Positions 8,493 to 17,486 are shown, counted from the first letter of the stretch. The stretch is DNA of 64,000 nt from an uncultured candidate division Zixibacteria bacterium (GCA_937925655.1 CALAMC010000048.1:124001-188000), one strand, 5' to 3'. Program-made: numbers and translations. The notes: generated by a model from the letters alone, not told the origin.

Positions 8493-10495
8493 AAAGGCAG
8501 TTTTTATCTATTTTGGTCATAAACGAAAAAAATGCTAATTTGAATAACAGGGAAAACATATATCCGTCTCATCAGGTCAGCATTATTCTGGCACTGTTAT
8601 GTCTGTTATTCATTTTGGCAGGTATTTTGCCCTTGGACGGTTATTGGGGCATTAATCACCTGCAGTATTTCTCGTCGATTTTTGTCATAATATTCGCGGC
8701 TATAATAGTCCTGCTTTTTATCCCGCGCATTCAAACGGCGCTATTCAATGTGTCAAAATACATCATAAAAGTTTTCAGCAGGATGCCACGATTGGCCCGT
8801 TTCGCCGCCGCTGCCCTCATCTCCGGATGTGCCTTCTATATATTGCGTGTGCATGTTCATTCGCTCGGCGATGGCTACATGAGAGTAGGGCAAATAGAGA
8901 CCGGCATAAGATATCTTCATACTGAACCCCTTGATTTCTGGCTCCATGGCCTTTTATATGATTTTCTGAATACATTTGGCGCCGTATCCGGAGAGAAAGC
9001 ATATCAAATTTTCAGCATCGGTGTCGGGATAGTATTTATTCTCATTTTATATGGAGCAAATCTTAAAAATGGCCCGGTCGGAAATAACGGCGCTTTATTG
9101 AAATGGCTGGTGCTCTGCTTCGGCGGCCTGCAGTTGTTTTTCGGCTATGTCGAATCCTATGCCTTGTTTTATTCGGCCATGATTATCTACTCTCTTTTCG
9201 CCTATCGATTCCTTGTTGCCGGGCACGGCTTTTTCGCCGCATCGATGGCTTTTGCTGTCGGTCTGGCCTGCCATTTGACCGGCTTTTTCTTTTTACCAAC
9301 CTATTTATATCTGGCCTACAAGGCTATCAAAACCGCCAAGGCGCCCATTACAAAATTATCATATTGGGGTTTTACCATAGTGATAGTTATTGCCGTTGCC
9401 TTATTGATTAGCGAACTTATTACCAGAACCCATCATAGTCAGTACCTTGTCGGTCCCGGAGATTATTTCCTGCCGCCGATAACAGGTGACTACGCCGTCT
9501 TATCGGGACACCACTTGTTGGACATATTAAATCAGCTTCTTTTAATTATCCCGGTCCCGCTTGGCCTTTTGGTGCCGCTGATTCTTTTCGGTAAAAGCAA
9601 TCCTCAATCCGACATTCGCGTTTTCGGCATCATTTTAACCGCCTGCGCCGGGTTCTTTCTGTTGGCCATCAATCCGAGTCTCGGCTATGCCCGCGACTGG
9701 GACCTTTTTGCCACGTCGACTGCCCTGATCGGCATAAATATTCTCATTCTATACTTCAGAAAATGCGCGCCAATTTCGCAAGTGAAATTGGTCTTCCCGG
9801 CGGCGTTGGCGTTTGTCTTGCTGTCAATCTGGATTCTCACCAATTCCTCTCCCCAGCGTCAACTTCAACGGGCCGAAAATTTATTATCGTTGAGTGACAA
9901 GGGCCATGGCTATGGCACCGAGCTTCTCGCCCATTATTACCGGTATCAGGCCAAAGACAATCAGAAAGTGCTCGACCTTTTGGGAACAATCACCGGGCCG
10001 TCCCGAAACGCCCGTGTGCTTCGCATCATGGCCGTAACCATGTATGAGATGGGCCGCTATCGTGAGGCGTTGGCCACTGCCCGTGAAGGCCTCTTACTTG
10101 ACAGCGCCGTCGCCGAACTTAATTATATCGCCGGCCAGTCTTTGACGGAGTTGGGATTTATCGACACGGCCACAGCCTATCTGGAAAAGGCCCAGCATTA
10201 TGATTCGCGCAATTATGTTTTCACCCGATCGCTGGCCCGTAATTACTATACTCGCGGGCGGATTGCCATAGCTATTGAGGGCTATAAATACGCCATTTTG
10301 CTGGAGCCCCGGAAACACGCCGGTTATTTCGATGTTGCCGCGATATATCATGAAGCGGGGGTTTATGACTCTGCGTATTTTTATGCCCAGGCCGGTCTCA
10401 AAATCGCCCCGGATTTCCGGCCCGGTTATGAGCTTCTGGACGCCATCAAAGCCGCCGCCCGCAACCAGTTGCAAAATCCGCCCGCACAAAGGTAG
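8486..10495 (+). CDS. polytopic membrane protein with C-terminal TPR repeats
   Basis: Up to 669 residues. Residues about 30-450 hold some 10-12 hydrophobic segments; loops include HVHSLGDGYMRVGQIETG and NPSLGYARDWDLFATST. Acidic residues in the first loop and the general layout resemble GT-C-type (dolichyl-phosphate-mannose transferase-like) membrane glycosyltransferases, but I cannot prove that. Residues about 500-655 form at least four tetratricopeptide repeats. The start is uncertain: the frame opens with TTG at 8486, with other TTG codons at 8513 and 8540, and no clear ribosome site at any of them. Confidence 0.75.
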   Translation: MSKRQFLSILVINEKNANLNNRENIYPSHQVSIILALLCLLFILAGILPLDGYWGINHLQYFSSIFVIIFAAIIVLLFIPRIQTALFNVSKYIIKVFSRMPRLARFAAAALISGCAFYILRVHVHSLGDGYMRVGQIETGIRYLHTEPLDFWLHGLLYDFLNTFGAVSGEKAYQIFSIGVGIVFILILYGANLKNGPVGNNGALLKWLVLCFGGLQLFFGYVESYALFYSAMIIYSLFAYRFLVAGHGFFAASMAFAVGLACHLTGFFFLPTYLYLAYKAIKTAKAPITKLSYWGFTIVIVIAVALLISELITRTHHSQYLVGPGDYFLPPITGDYAVLSGHHLLDILNQLLLIIPVPLGLLVPLILFGKSNPQSDIRVFGIILTACAGFFLLAINPSLGYARDWDLFATSTALIGINILILYFRKCAPISQVKLVFPAALAFVLLSIWILTNSSPQRQLQRAENLLSLSDKGHGYGTELLAHYYRYQAKDNQKVLDLLGTITGPSRNARVLRIMAVTMYEMGRYREALATAREGLLLDSAVAELNYIAGQSLTELGFIDTATAYLEKAQHYDSRNYVFTRSLARNYYTRGRIAIAIEGYKYAILLEPRKHAGYFDVAAIYHEAGVYDSAYFYAQAGLKIAPDFRPGYELLDAIKAAARNQLQNPPAQR

Positions 10496-11005
10496 GCAGG
10501 CTTGTCGATCACCAAATTACTGGCTAATTAGAAGCCGTCAATTTCGCTATTAAGTTTGTAGTGCAACACCTCGAATTCGTGACGATTCCGGGGCGTTTTG
10601 GCATAGATAATCCATTATCGCCGATTAGGTTGCCAAAATTTGGGTTCGTTTTGTCATTTTTTATAATCTTTTCGCCGGGGCAGTTTCTGATTATGGCTTT
10701 ATGGATATACGGACCGGCAGATAATTTGATTATATGCCTCGCACAATAACGAGCGCAAAATAGTATAGACATAATCATAGACCTCTATATCAGGCCTCCG
10801 AGCAAAATCACCAATTGTTCCATAGTTATTATTGTGGGCGACAGAAGCCCCGCCTGCCCTGAACTTTGAAGGGTCGGTTACCGGTATAATGGCCAATCCA
10901 TCGCCCGGCCTCATGCCCAACCGCTCGGCGTTGTGTCCGGCCTGCCCTGGGCTTGGAAGGGCGGGTTCTCAAACCCGCCGGGAAAACCCCCACCCCTTTA
11001 TTGCC
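10496..11005. other. intergenic stretch without a convincing gene; contains short repeats
   Basis: About 510 bp between the TPR membrane protein and the tRNA-His promoter. Only short, unconvincing open frames occur. Two imperfect direct copies of a 25-bp element (10853-10877 and 10941-10965, 20 of 25 bases equal) begin with CCTGCCCTG; the second ends in a hairpin (10960-10979). The minus-strand frame at 10524-10778 contains a KTNPNF phrase of the kind seen in spurious frames from dispersed intergenic repeats, so a decayed repeat element is possible. Confidence 0.4.
10960..10979. repeat. 8-bp stem, 4-nt loop inverted repeat
   Basis: GGCGGGTT (10960-10967), loop CTCA, then AACCCGCC (10972-10979). 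No T-run follows on either strand, so it is not a standard terminator. It forms the end of the second copy of the 25-bp repeat. Confidence 0.55.
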
Positions 11006-11034
11006 TTGACAAGATTCCGATTTAGGAATATTAT
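11006..11034 (+). promoter_or_regulatory. promoter of tRNA-His
   Basis: TTGACA (11006-11011), a 17-bp spacer and TATTAT (11029-11034). Transcription would start near 11041, seven bases before the mature tRNA 5' end. Confidence 0.8.
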
Positions 11035-11047
11035 AGAAATTCGAAAT

Positions 11048-11121
11048 GCTGGGGTAGCTCAGTTGGTTAGAGCACTAGATTGTGGATCTAGTGGTCGAGA
11101 GTTCGAGTCTCTCCCCCAGTA
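11048..11121 (+). tRNA. tRNA-His (GTG), non-canonical acceptor end
   Basis: A 74-nt cloverleaf. Acceptor GCTGGGG pairs with CCCCAGT; D-stem GCTC/GAGC; anticodon stem CTAGA/TCTAG with loop TTGTGGA (anticodon GTG at 11082-11084); T-stem GAGAG/CTCTC with loop TTCGAGT. Position 1 is G opposite U72, the discriminator is A73 and the base before position 1 is T. The G-1:C73 pair that marks nearly all bacterial tRNA-His is therefore absent. CCA is not encoded. Confidence 0.95.
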
Positions 11122-11142
11122 TTTTGAATATTATATCCACTT

Positions 11143-12048
11143 CTAATGCTTTATTAAACGTGTCTCATGAGTTTCGATTAGAAAAACAGCCAATGTCGAA
11201 GCGGCCCCGACCGCTAATTTCGCGTGGCGGTTTTGCAAACCCTTTGATTTTGCTGACTTTCCGTGACCAGTTCCATATTCATTTCTTAATTCTGCAAGCC
11301 CATTTGTTATCGTGGCCAAATTGCTTAATAGCCGTTTTATAATATCTGCAGCCTTTGCATCACTTGGTATATCATCGGGCGTTAACTTTAGCTCTTTAAA
11401 AACCCTTTTCGTTAATTGCGGCAAATCCCAGTTTTTCTCTATTTCAATTCCGTTGTCTGCAAGAATCGTTTTTAAACAGGTTTCCGTAAGTTCCTTAGCA
11501 GTACCTATTGCCAATCCAGGGTCCTTTTCCACAGCGGCTTCCATCCTTGTAATCTGTTGGGCAACGTAGCCAGTATCAATGCCCTTAAAAGTGGCCTTGG
11601 CGGCGTTTAGACCAGGGGTTGGTAATCCGATTCTTCTAGCCACAAATACGGGTTTATTTGATATCCGCATTTTTTCAACGATTTCATATCCGTCGTTTTT
11701 AAGATAAGTGTTATACAACTGTTTTAACCTCTCAACGTCAGTCGAATCAGACCTAACTACCGGATGCAAGGTTTCACATAAAAAACGTAATAATATCTGA
11801 TCATCGCCTTTATATAGACCAAACCTTGAATCTGAAAATATCCAATCATCTTCCCAATCCAGATTATTAACGCGATGCTGCCATATATCACCAGCGACGT
11901 TTCTAAACCTGTGATCAAATGAGGGAAGTTTGCTTAAATCATATATACGTGCCAAAAATTCCTGTTCCTCCAAACGACCCGACCAGTTAACTCCCTCCAA
12001 TCGCATCGCATCGAATAAATCCCTTCGTGTTATCTCGGAAATCTCCAT
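11143..12048 (-). CDS. AbiJ-like abortive infection protein (HEPN/Abi_C domain)
   Basis: A 301-residue soluble protein. The N-terminal 80 residues (TRRDLFDAMRLEGVNWSG, then AGDIWQHR) resemble the N-terminal domain found in AbiJ-type defence proteins. The C-terminus matches the Abi_C family, including LRNEYGTGHGK, an Rx6H arrangement (R255, H262) typical of HEPN ribonucleases. The chosen ATG is preceded by GGGGGAG at 9-base spacing; an ATG at 12090 lacks this. The gene is visibly more A/T-rich than its neighbours. Its 3' end lies 21 bp from the tRNA-His 3' end, and it separates that tRNA from hisS, suggesting acquisition by transfer. The role in phage defence is inferred from family. Confidence 0.8.
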   Translation of the reverse strand: MEISEITRRDLFDAMRLEGVNWSGRLEEQEFLARIYDLSKLPSFDHRFRNVAGDIWQHRVNNLDWEDDWIFSDSRFGLYKGDDQILLRFLCETLHPVVRSDSTDVERLKQLYNTYLKNDGYEIVEKMRISNKPVFVARRIGLPTPGLNAAKATFKGIDTGYVAQQITRMEAAVEKDPGLAIGTAKELTETCLKTILADNGIEIEKNWDLPQLTKRVFKELKLTPDDIPSDAKAADIIKRLLSNLATITNGLAELRNEYGTGHGKSAKSKGLQNRHAKLAVGAASTLAVFLIETHETRLIKH

Positions 12049-12085
12049 TCGTATTAACTCCCCCAATTGTAATGATGCCATATGT

Positions 12086-12115
12086 TTCATAAGTAATTCT
12101 TGTTTAAAAAGTCAA
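12086..12115 (-). promoter_or_regulatory. probable promoter of the AbiJ-like gene
   Basis: TTGACT (12115-12110), an 18-bp spacer and TATGAA (12091-12086) on the minus strand. It supports translation from the ATG at 12048 rather than 12090. Confidence 0.5.
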
Positions 12116-12219
12116 TAGTAATTTAAAGCCTATTCGGCTTGTGTTGCGAAACTCCCTCCAAAAAACTCTTCCCTAAATCCTTAAAACATATATCTTAAGC
12201 CTCAAATTGAGATACTTTT

Positions 12220-13659
12220 ATGACCGAACAAAACAAAGACAAAAGAGTCAAACCTATCGTTTTAAAGGGCTTTCGGGATTACCCGCCCGGCGAGGAACTC
12301 GCCCGACGGACGCTTGTCAATAAAGCCGTCGAAGTGGTCGAGCGTTTCGGCTTTTTGCCCATCCAGACCCCCTCGCTTGAAGCCGCCGAAATCCTCCTCG
12401 GCGCCGACTACACCGATGACAACCTCAAAGAACTGTTCGGTTTTGTCGGCCCGGAAAAAGTCGGCATGGCGCTGCGCTATGAATTCACTTTATCTTTGGC
12501 CCGCTATGTCGCCGGCAATCCCCTTTTGCCTCTGCCCTTCCGGCGTTACCAGTACGGCAACGTCTGGCGGGTGGACAAGCCCGGCCCCGGGCGATACCGC
12601 GAATTCACCCAGTTCGATCTCGATATTGTCGGCACCTCGTCGATGCTGGCCGACGCCGAAGTCATGGCGGTCATGGTTACTATACTGGACGCGTTGGGCA
12701 TAAAAAATTTCACCGTGCATTATTCCAATCGTAAACTGATTAACGGCCTGACCGCCTATGCCGACATCCCGACCAATAAGGCCGCCGACGTCTTCCGCGT
12801 TATCGACAAGCTCACCAAGCAGGGCAAAGAGGCGGTTTTGCTGGAATTGGGCCCGGGCCGGACCGATATTTCCGGCGATAAAATCCCCGGCCTGAATTTA
12901 AGCGACAAGCAGATTAAGACGCTCGATGATTTTCTCAAAATCGCCGGGCAATCATACCGCGACCAACTCGACAACGCCGAAGCATTACTGGGGCATATCG
13001 AAATTTCCAAAGAAGGCATTGACGAGCTTCGCCGGATAAAATCATATTTGAATAGTCTCGGCATCAAAGAAGAAAAAACGAGAATCGACATCACGATCGT
13101 GCGCGGTCTCGGCTATTACACCGGACCGGTCTTCGAAACCATGCTGGCCGACCTGCCCGAATTCGGGTCGGTCTTTTCCGGCGGGCGTTACGATAACATG
13201 ATCGGTCGCTTCTCCGGCAAAAATGTCCCGGCGGTGGGCACCTCGTTCGGCGTGGACCGTATGCTGGCCGCGCTGATAGAGCTTAAGGCCATTGCCATGC
13301 CGACGGCCACCGCGAACGTGCTGGTCACGACTATGGACAAAGCCCGTCTTGATGATTACATCAGCATGGTCGGTGAAATTCGCGCCGCCGGCATCAACGC
13401 CGAGCTGTTCATGGGCGAAACCAAAAATATCAACAAACAGTTGAAGTACGCCGACCGGGTCGGAATACCGATTGCCGTCATCGCCGGTTCCGAGGAATTC
13501 GAAAACGGGACGATCACCGTCAAAGACCTCCGCGCCGGGCAGGAAAAATCGAAAAATATCGAGAACCGCGAAGAGTGGCTGGCCGCCGATGACATCCAGA
13601 CCACTATCAAACGCGACAATTTAATAAATCATATAAAGCAGTTGCTTGGCAAAAAATAA
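12220..13659 (+). CDS. hisS: histidyl-tRNA synthetase, divergent (alphaproteobacterial-like) type
   Basis: A class II aminoacyl-tRNA synthetase charging tRNA-His; 479 residues. Motif 2 spans about residues 107-138 and contains VDKPGPGRYREFTQFD instead of the usual ERPQKGR-type loop. The histidine-binding motif reads VRGLGYYTGPVFE and motif 3 GTSFGVDRMLAAL, followed by an anticodon-binding domain. The KPGPGR loop is what I know from the divergent HisRS of Caulobacter-type Alphaproteobacteria, whose tRNA-His lacks G-1. The tRNA-His in this window also lacks it. The PrsW-like gene follows 17 bp downstream, probably cotranscribed. Confidence 0.93.
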   Translation: MTEQNKDKRVKPIVLKGFRDYPPGEELARRTLVNKAVEVVERFGFLPIQTPSLEAAEILLGADYTDDNLKELFGFVGPEKVGMALRYEFTLSLARYVAGNPLLPLPFRRYQYGNVWRVDKPGPGRYREFTQFDLDIVGTSSMLADAEVMAVMVTILDALGIKNFTVHYSNRKLINGLTAYADIPTNKAADVFRVIDKLTKQGKEAVLLELGPGRTDISGDKIPGLNLSDKQIKTLDDFLKIAGQSYRDQLDNAEALLGHIEISKEGIDELRRIKSYLNSLGIKEEKTRIDITIVRGLGYYTGPVFETMLADLPEFGSVFSGGRYDNMIGRFSGKNVPAVGTSFGVDRMLAALIELKAIAMPTATANVLVTTMDKARLDDYISMVGEIRAAGINAELFMGETKNINKQLKYADRVGIPIAVIAGSEEFENGTITVKDLRAGQEKSKNIENREEWLAADDIQTTIKRDNLINHIKQLLGKK

Positions 13660-13676
13660 TTACAAGAGGGATTAAT

Positions 13677-15167
13677 ATGAAATGGTTTTCTCGCCCCATA
13701 CTAATAATGGCGGCCGTATTTATCTGCACTTTGTCATATACGTCGGCCGCGACCATCGAGGATTTTCTGATCAAAGATTCCACCCGAACCTGGCTTTTCT
13801 CCAAAGATGATATCGAACTGGGCCATTTGAAATCGACATACAGGGGAGTGACCGATTATCAGGGCCTTGAAGCGTACTGGATCGAGGAAATTCTCGACCT
13901 CGATTTGACCAAAATCCAGGTACCGGCCGTAATTTCGATGCACAACAATCACTATGTGGATTTGTACAATGCTTACATCGGCGATTCCATGAGCATCGTT
14001 GCCAACGGTATTCCCCAGAGCCTGGAACTGGTGCATCGGGGCGACTCCCTTTTCGGGTCGGCTCAAAATGTAGCCCGCAACGAGGTTGCGATGCCGCTCC
14101 GGGCCGGCATGATGGCGCTGGATAACAACATGATCGACCAGATGGAACTAATTTTTGCTCTGGCCGATCTCAACGTCGGGGACACCCTGTCCGATACCTT
14201 TTTCGTAGCTCAATTCGTCTTCCGCGCCGAATTCGGATTCGTCGTTGACTCTGTAATCACGCTTCAGATCGGAGATGAAATCGATTCTGTCTTCGCGATG
14301 AGAATGCTGGCACCCATGAAGCAAAATATATTGTTCGCCCGTAAATTCGGCCTGGTTAAAATTGTCGATCCGGTCCAGAGCATAGAAGTTACCATGATCG
14401 ATCGGCAAACCGGCAGTCCGTACGGCATGATGCCGGCCAAATCCTCCGGCGGCTTTTTCAAAGCCCTCCCCCTGTATCTTTTTTATATTCTGGTCGGCCT
14501 TGTTTTCAGCATTTTCGTGATTAAAAGATACTACAACCGTCTGGAAACATATGTCATGCTAATTCTCGGGGCGGCCGGATTCTCGCTGTTGCGATATACC
14601 CAGGTTCCGCTTCAGAACTGGTATGGTATTAATTATGCTATTCCGGGACTGCAGGCTGGAGAATCCCTATATTATTACGCCGCCGTGCAGGCGCTGTTTT
14701 CCGGCCTCATACAGGAAACGCTCAAACTCATCCCGCTGATTTTGATCATGATATCCCGTCCGCCATCCAAAAAATCCCTGGTTGTCCTGGGCATGTTTAC
14801 CGGCATGGGATTCGGCATAATGGAAGCCTGTGCCATCACCGGCGTCGCATATAAAACCGGATTGATGCCCTTTTTCTCATGGGGCACTTTCGAGCGCATT
14901 TTCGCCATTTTATTCCATACTTCCACCGGGGCCGCCCTCGGATATGCCGTCGCCGGCGGCTGGAAGAAAGTCCCGGCCATCTGGCTTTTAATGGTACTGA
15001 TCCATTCCTTCAGTAACCTGCTGATTGTCTTTTATCAGAAAGGGACATTAAGCCTGGTGGCGTTGGAACTGATCGTCGCCGCCATCGATATTGTGCTGGC
15101 GATTCTAGTCTGGCTGGCGGTCAAGGGCGCCACAAGACCCGATCGCGCCTTGCCGGAGGCAAAATAA
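13677..15167 (+). CDS. membrane protein with PrsW/CPBP-like intramembrane protease domain
   Basis: 496 residues. A signal peptide (1-25) is followed by an extracytoplasmic region of about 230 residues that I do not recognise. Around eight membrane segments run from residue 260 to the end. The membrane part carries the spaced residues of the PrsW/YhfC/CPBP superfamily: QETLK (E347), GFGIME (E383), ILFHTSTG (H414) and LIHSFSN (H443). Family members are metal-dependent intramembrane proteases or related proteins. The first Glu of the usual EExxK is Q346. The substrate is unknown. It probably shares the hisS transcript. Confidence 0.7.
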   Translation: MKWFSRPILIMAAVFICTLSYTSAATIEDFLIKDSTRTWLFSKDDIELGHLKSTYRGVTDYQGLEAYWIEEILDLDLTKIQVPAVISMHNNHYVDLYNAYIGDSMSIVANGIPQSLELVHRGDSLFGSAQNVARNEVAMPLRAGMMALDNNMIDQMELIFALADLNVGDTLSDTFFVAQFVFRAEFGFVVDSVITLQIGDEIDSVFAMRMLAPMKQNILFARKFGLVKIVDPVQSIEVTMIDRQTGSPYGMMPAKSSGGFFKALPLYLFYILVGLVFSIFVIKRYYNRLETYVMLILGAAGFSLLRYTQVPLQNWYGINYAIPGLQAGESLYYYAAVQALFSGLIQETLKLIPLILIMISRPPSKKSLVVLGMFTGMGFGIMEACAITGVAYKTGLMPFFSWGTFERIFAILFHTSTGAALGYAVAGGWKKVPAIWLLMVLIHSFSNLLIVFYQKGTLSLVALELIVAAIDIVLAILVWLAVKGATRPDRALPEAK

Positions 15168-15168
15168 A

Positions 15169-15197
15169 TTGACTTTACTTTCGACGTATGCTATTTT
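15169..15197 (+). promoter_or_regulatory. promoter of the aminotransferase-ROK operon
   Basis: TTGACT (15169-15174), a 17-bp spacer and TATTTT (15192-15197). It is followed by a GGAGGA ribosome site just before the ATG at 15244. Confidence 0.7.
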
Positions 15198-15243
15198 GAT
15201 CCGGGCGTTGATAACGGTGTCTTTATAGCCGGAGGAATATAAA

Positions 15244-16473
15244 ATGCCGAAATTATCGCGAAGAGGTCTTGAAATACCGTCGTCCCCCATGCGGAAACTG
15301 GCTCCGTATGCTGAAGCCGCCAAGAAAAAGGGGCGCAAGATATATCATCTCAATATCGGCCAGCCCGATATCGAAACCCCGGATATTGCCTTAAACAAAG
15401 TCAAAAACAGCAATTTGAAAGTTATCGAATATACACACTCGGCCGGTATCGAATCCTATCGTCGCCGTCTCGCCGAGTATTATAAACGTTATCGCATCTT
15501 TGTCGACTATACGGATATCCTTGTGACGACCGGCGGTTCCGAGGCCATCGTGTTCGCTTTCATGTCGGCGCTCAATCCCGATGATGAAGTCATCATCCCG
15601 GAACCGTTCTATGCCAATTACAACGGCTTTGCCGTCATGGCCGGCGTCAAAATCAAGCCGATTACGTCCACCATCGAAAACGGTTTTGCTCTTCCCCCGA
15701 TTGCTGAATTCGAAGAGAAAATTACATCGAAAACCAGAGGCATTCTCATCTGCAACCCCAACAACCCGACCGGATATATGTACTCTCGTCAGGAATTCGA
15801 ATACTTGCGTGATATCGTTAAAAAGCACGACCTCTTTTTATTTTCCGACGAAGTCTATAAAGAATTCTGTTATGGTGGTCGTGAGTTTGTCTCGACCATG
15901 CATCTGGATGGTATTGAAGACCATGTTATCATGCTCGATTCCATATCCAAACGGTACAGCGCCTGCGGGATGCGCATCGGCGCTCTGGTTTCGCGCAACA
16001 AAGAAATCATCGCCACCGCCTTGAAATTCGGACAAGCCCGCTTGAGCCCGCCGACTTATGGTCAAATAGCCGCCGAAGCGGCCATCGATACCCCCGATTC
16101 CTACTTTAAAAAAGTCCGGGATGAATATGTCAACAGGCGCGACCTTGTGGTCGAATCCCTGCAAAAAATAGAGGGTGTCCTTTGCCCCAGACCGAACGGG
16201 GCCTTCTATGTCGCCGCGCGGTTGCCGATCGACGATGCTGACCGCTTCTGCCGGTGGTTGCTTGAGGATTTCGAGTACGACAATCAAACCGTCATGTTGG
16301 CGCCGATGGCCGGGTTTTATGCCACGCCGGGACTGGGCAGAGATGAGGTAAGAATTGGATACGTTCTTAAGGTCGAGTCGTTGCAAAATGCCATGAAATG
16401 CCTGGATGAAGCTCTTAAGGTTTACCCCGGCCGAACCGAAACGGCGGCCCGGACAATGTCGAACAGCGGTTAA
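15244..16473 (+). CDS. PLP-dependent aminotransferase, class I/II
   Basis: 409-residue fold-type I aminotransferase, cytoplasmic. Markers: LNIGQPDIETPD near the N-terminus; NPNNPTGYMYS (substrate/PLP asparagine); FSDEVYKEFCY; and the Schiff-base lysine in SISKRYSACGMRIG. This branch usually acts on aspartate, aromatic amino acids or related substrates; the exact one cannot be read. A strong GGAGGA precedes the ATG. The ROK kinase follows after 26 bp. Confidence 0.88.
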   Translation: MPKLSRRGLEIPSSPMRKLAPYAEAAKKKGRKIYHLNIGQPDIETPDIALNKVKNSNLKVIEYTHSAGIESYRRRLAEYYKRYRIFVDYTDILVTTGGSEAIVFAFMSALNPDDEVIIPEPFYANYNGFAVMAGVKIKPITSTIENGFALPPIAEFEEKITSKTRGILICNPNNPTGYMYSRQEFEYLRDIVKKHDLFLFSDEVYKEFCYGGREFVSTMHLDGIEDHVIMLDSISKRYSACGMRIGALVSRNKEIIATALKFGQARLSPPTYGQIAAEAAIDTPDSYFKKVRDEYVNRRDLVVESLQKIEGVLCPRPNGAFYVAARLPIDDADRFCRWLLEDFEYDNQTVMLAPMAGFYATPGLGRDEVRIGYVLKVESLQNAMKCLDEALKVYPGRTETAARTMSNSG

Positions 16474-16499
16474 ACATCAAAATTTAAAGACCTTGTGTT

Positions 16500-17486
16500 A
16501 TGAGTGATGTCAATAATTACGCCGGTATCGATATCGGCGCCTCCAATATTAAATATGGTATTGTCAATTCCAAAGGCGAAATAATCTTCCGGGAGCAAAA
16601 ACCATCGCTCGTGGAAAAGGGTCCGATGCCCCTGATGCATCTGGTGACCAACATCGCCGAAAATCTTCTGCTTCGCGCCGCCGAGGATGAATTGAATGTC
16701 CAGTGGCTGGGTGTCGGTTCACCCGGGGCCATCGACAACCTGACCGGAACCGTCAAAGGTCGTTGCCCCAATATCCCTGACTGGGTCGGGATGAATATCG
16801 CCGGGCATTTACGCGAGCATCTCAATATGCCCGTTTACGTGGACAACGATGCCAATGTCGTCGCCCTCGGCGAATTTCGCTTCGGGGCGGCCAAAAGATT
16901 TTCCTCGGTTATTTGTATCACCATGGGAACCGGCATCGGCGGCGGAATAATAATCAATAAACAGCTCTGGCGGGGAGCGAGTTTTTCCGCCGGAGAAATC
17001 GGCCATATTATCGTCAATGAAAACGGCCGACCCTGCAAATGCGGGAACAAAGGCTGTCTGGAAACGTATTGTGCATCACAGCCTATAATTGACCGGACCA
17101 AGGAGAAACTGGCTGTCCGGATGACCGATACGATGAACGAGCTTTTGGAGGGTGACATCGAAAATTTGACCATAAAGAAGCTTTTTGCCGCAGGCAAAAA
17201 GTCCGACGAAATCGCCCTCGAAGTCATCGAGGATACCGGCCGCATTATGGGGGCGGCGCTTTCCGGCGTAGTCAATTTGTTTAACCCGGAGGCATTGGTT
17301 TTCGGCGGCGGGATTATCGACGGCGGCGCCGGATTGGTCGAGGTAATTGGAGCCGAAATCCGCAAACGGGCCTTCCCGTCGGCTACCGAGAACCTGCGCA
17401 TTCTCAAAGCCGAACTGGGCAACAACGCCGGGTTTATCGGGGCCGGGCTTCTGGGCGAATACAAAACAGGGAATAATATCTCATGA
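16500..17486 (+). CDS. ROK family sugar kinase, probable glucokinase
   Basis: 328 residues. The ATP-binding phosphate loop is GIDIGASNIKYGIV. The catalytic aspartate lies in VDNDANVVALGE. The ROK zinc motif CKCGNKGCLE follows a histidine in AGEIGHI. Family members phosphorylate glucose or N-acetyl sugars, or act as repressors. No DNA-binding N-terminal domain is present, so a kinase is favoured. It overlaps the next gene by 4 bp. Confidence 0.88.
   Translation: MSDVNNYAGIDIGASNIKYGIVNSKGEIIFREQKPSLVEKGPMPLMHLVTNIAENLLLRAAEDELNVQWLGVGSPGAIDNLTGTVKGRCPNIPDWVGMNIAGHLREHLNMPVYVDNDANVVALGEFRFGAAKRFSSVICITMGTGIGGGIIINKQLWRGASFSAGEIGHIIVNENGRPCKCGNKGCLETYCASQPIIDRTKEKLAVRMTDTMNELLEGDIENLTIKKLFAAGKKSDEIALEVIEDTGRIMGAALSGVVNLFNPEALVFGGGIIDGGAGLVEVIGAEIRKRAFPSATENLRILKAELGNNAGFIGAGLLGEYKTGNNIS

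Noticed and set aside
10561..10778. Short frames of 62 and 84 codons upstream of tRNA-His as genes
   Set aside because: They overlap on opposite strands, lack ribosome sites and resemble spurious frames from intergenic repeats.
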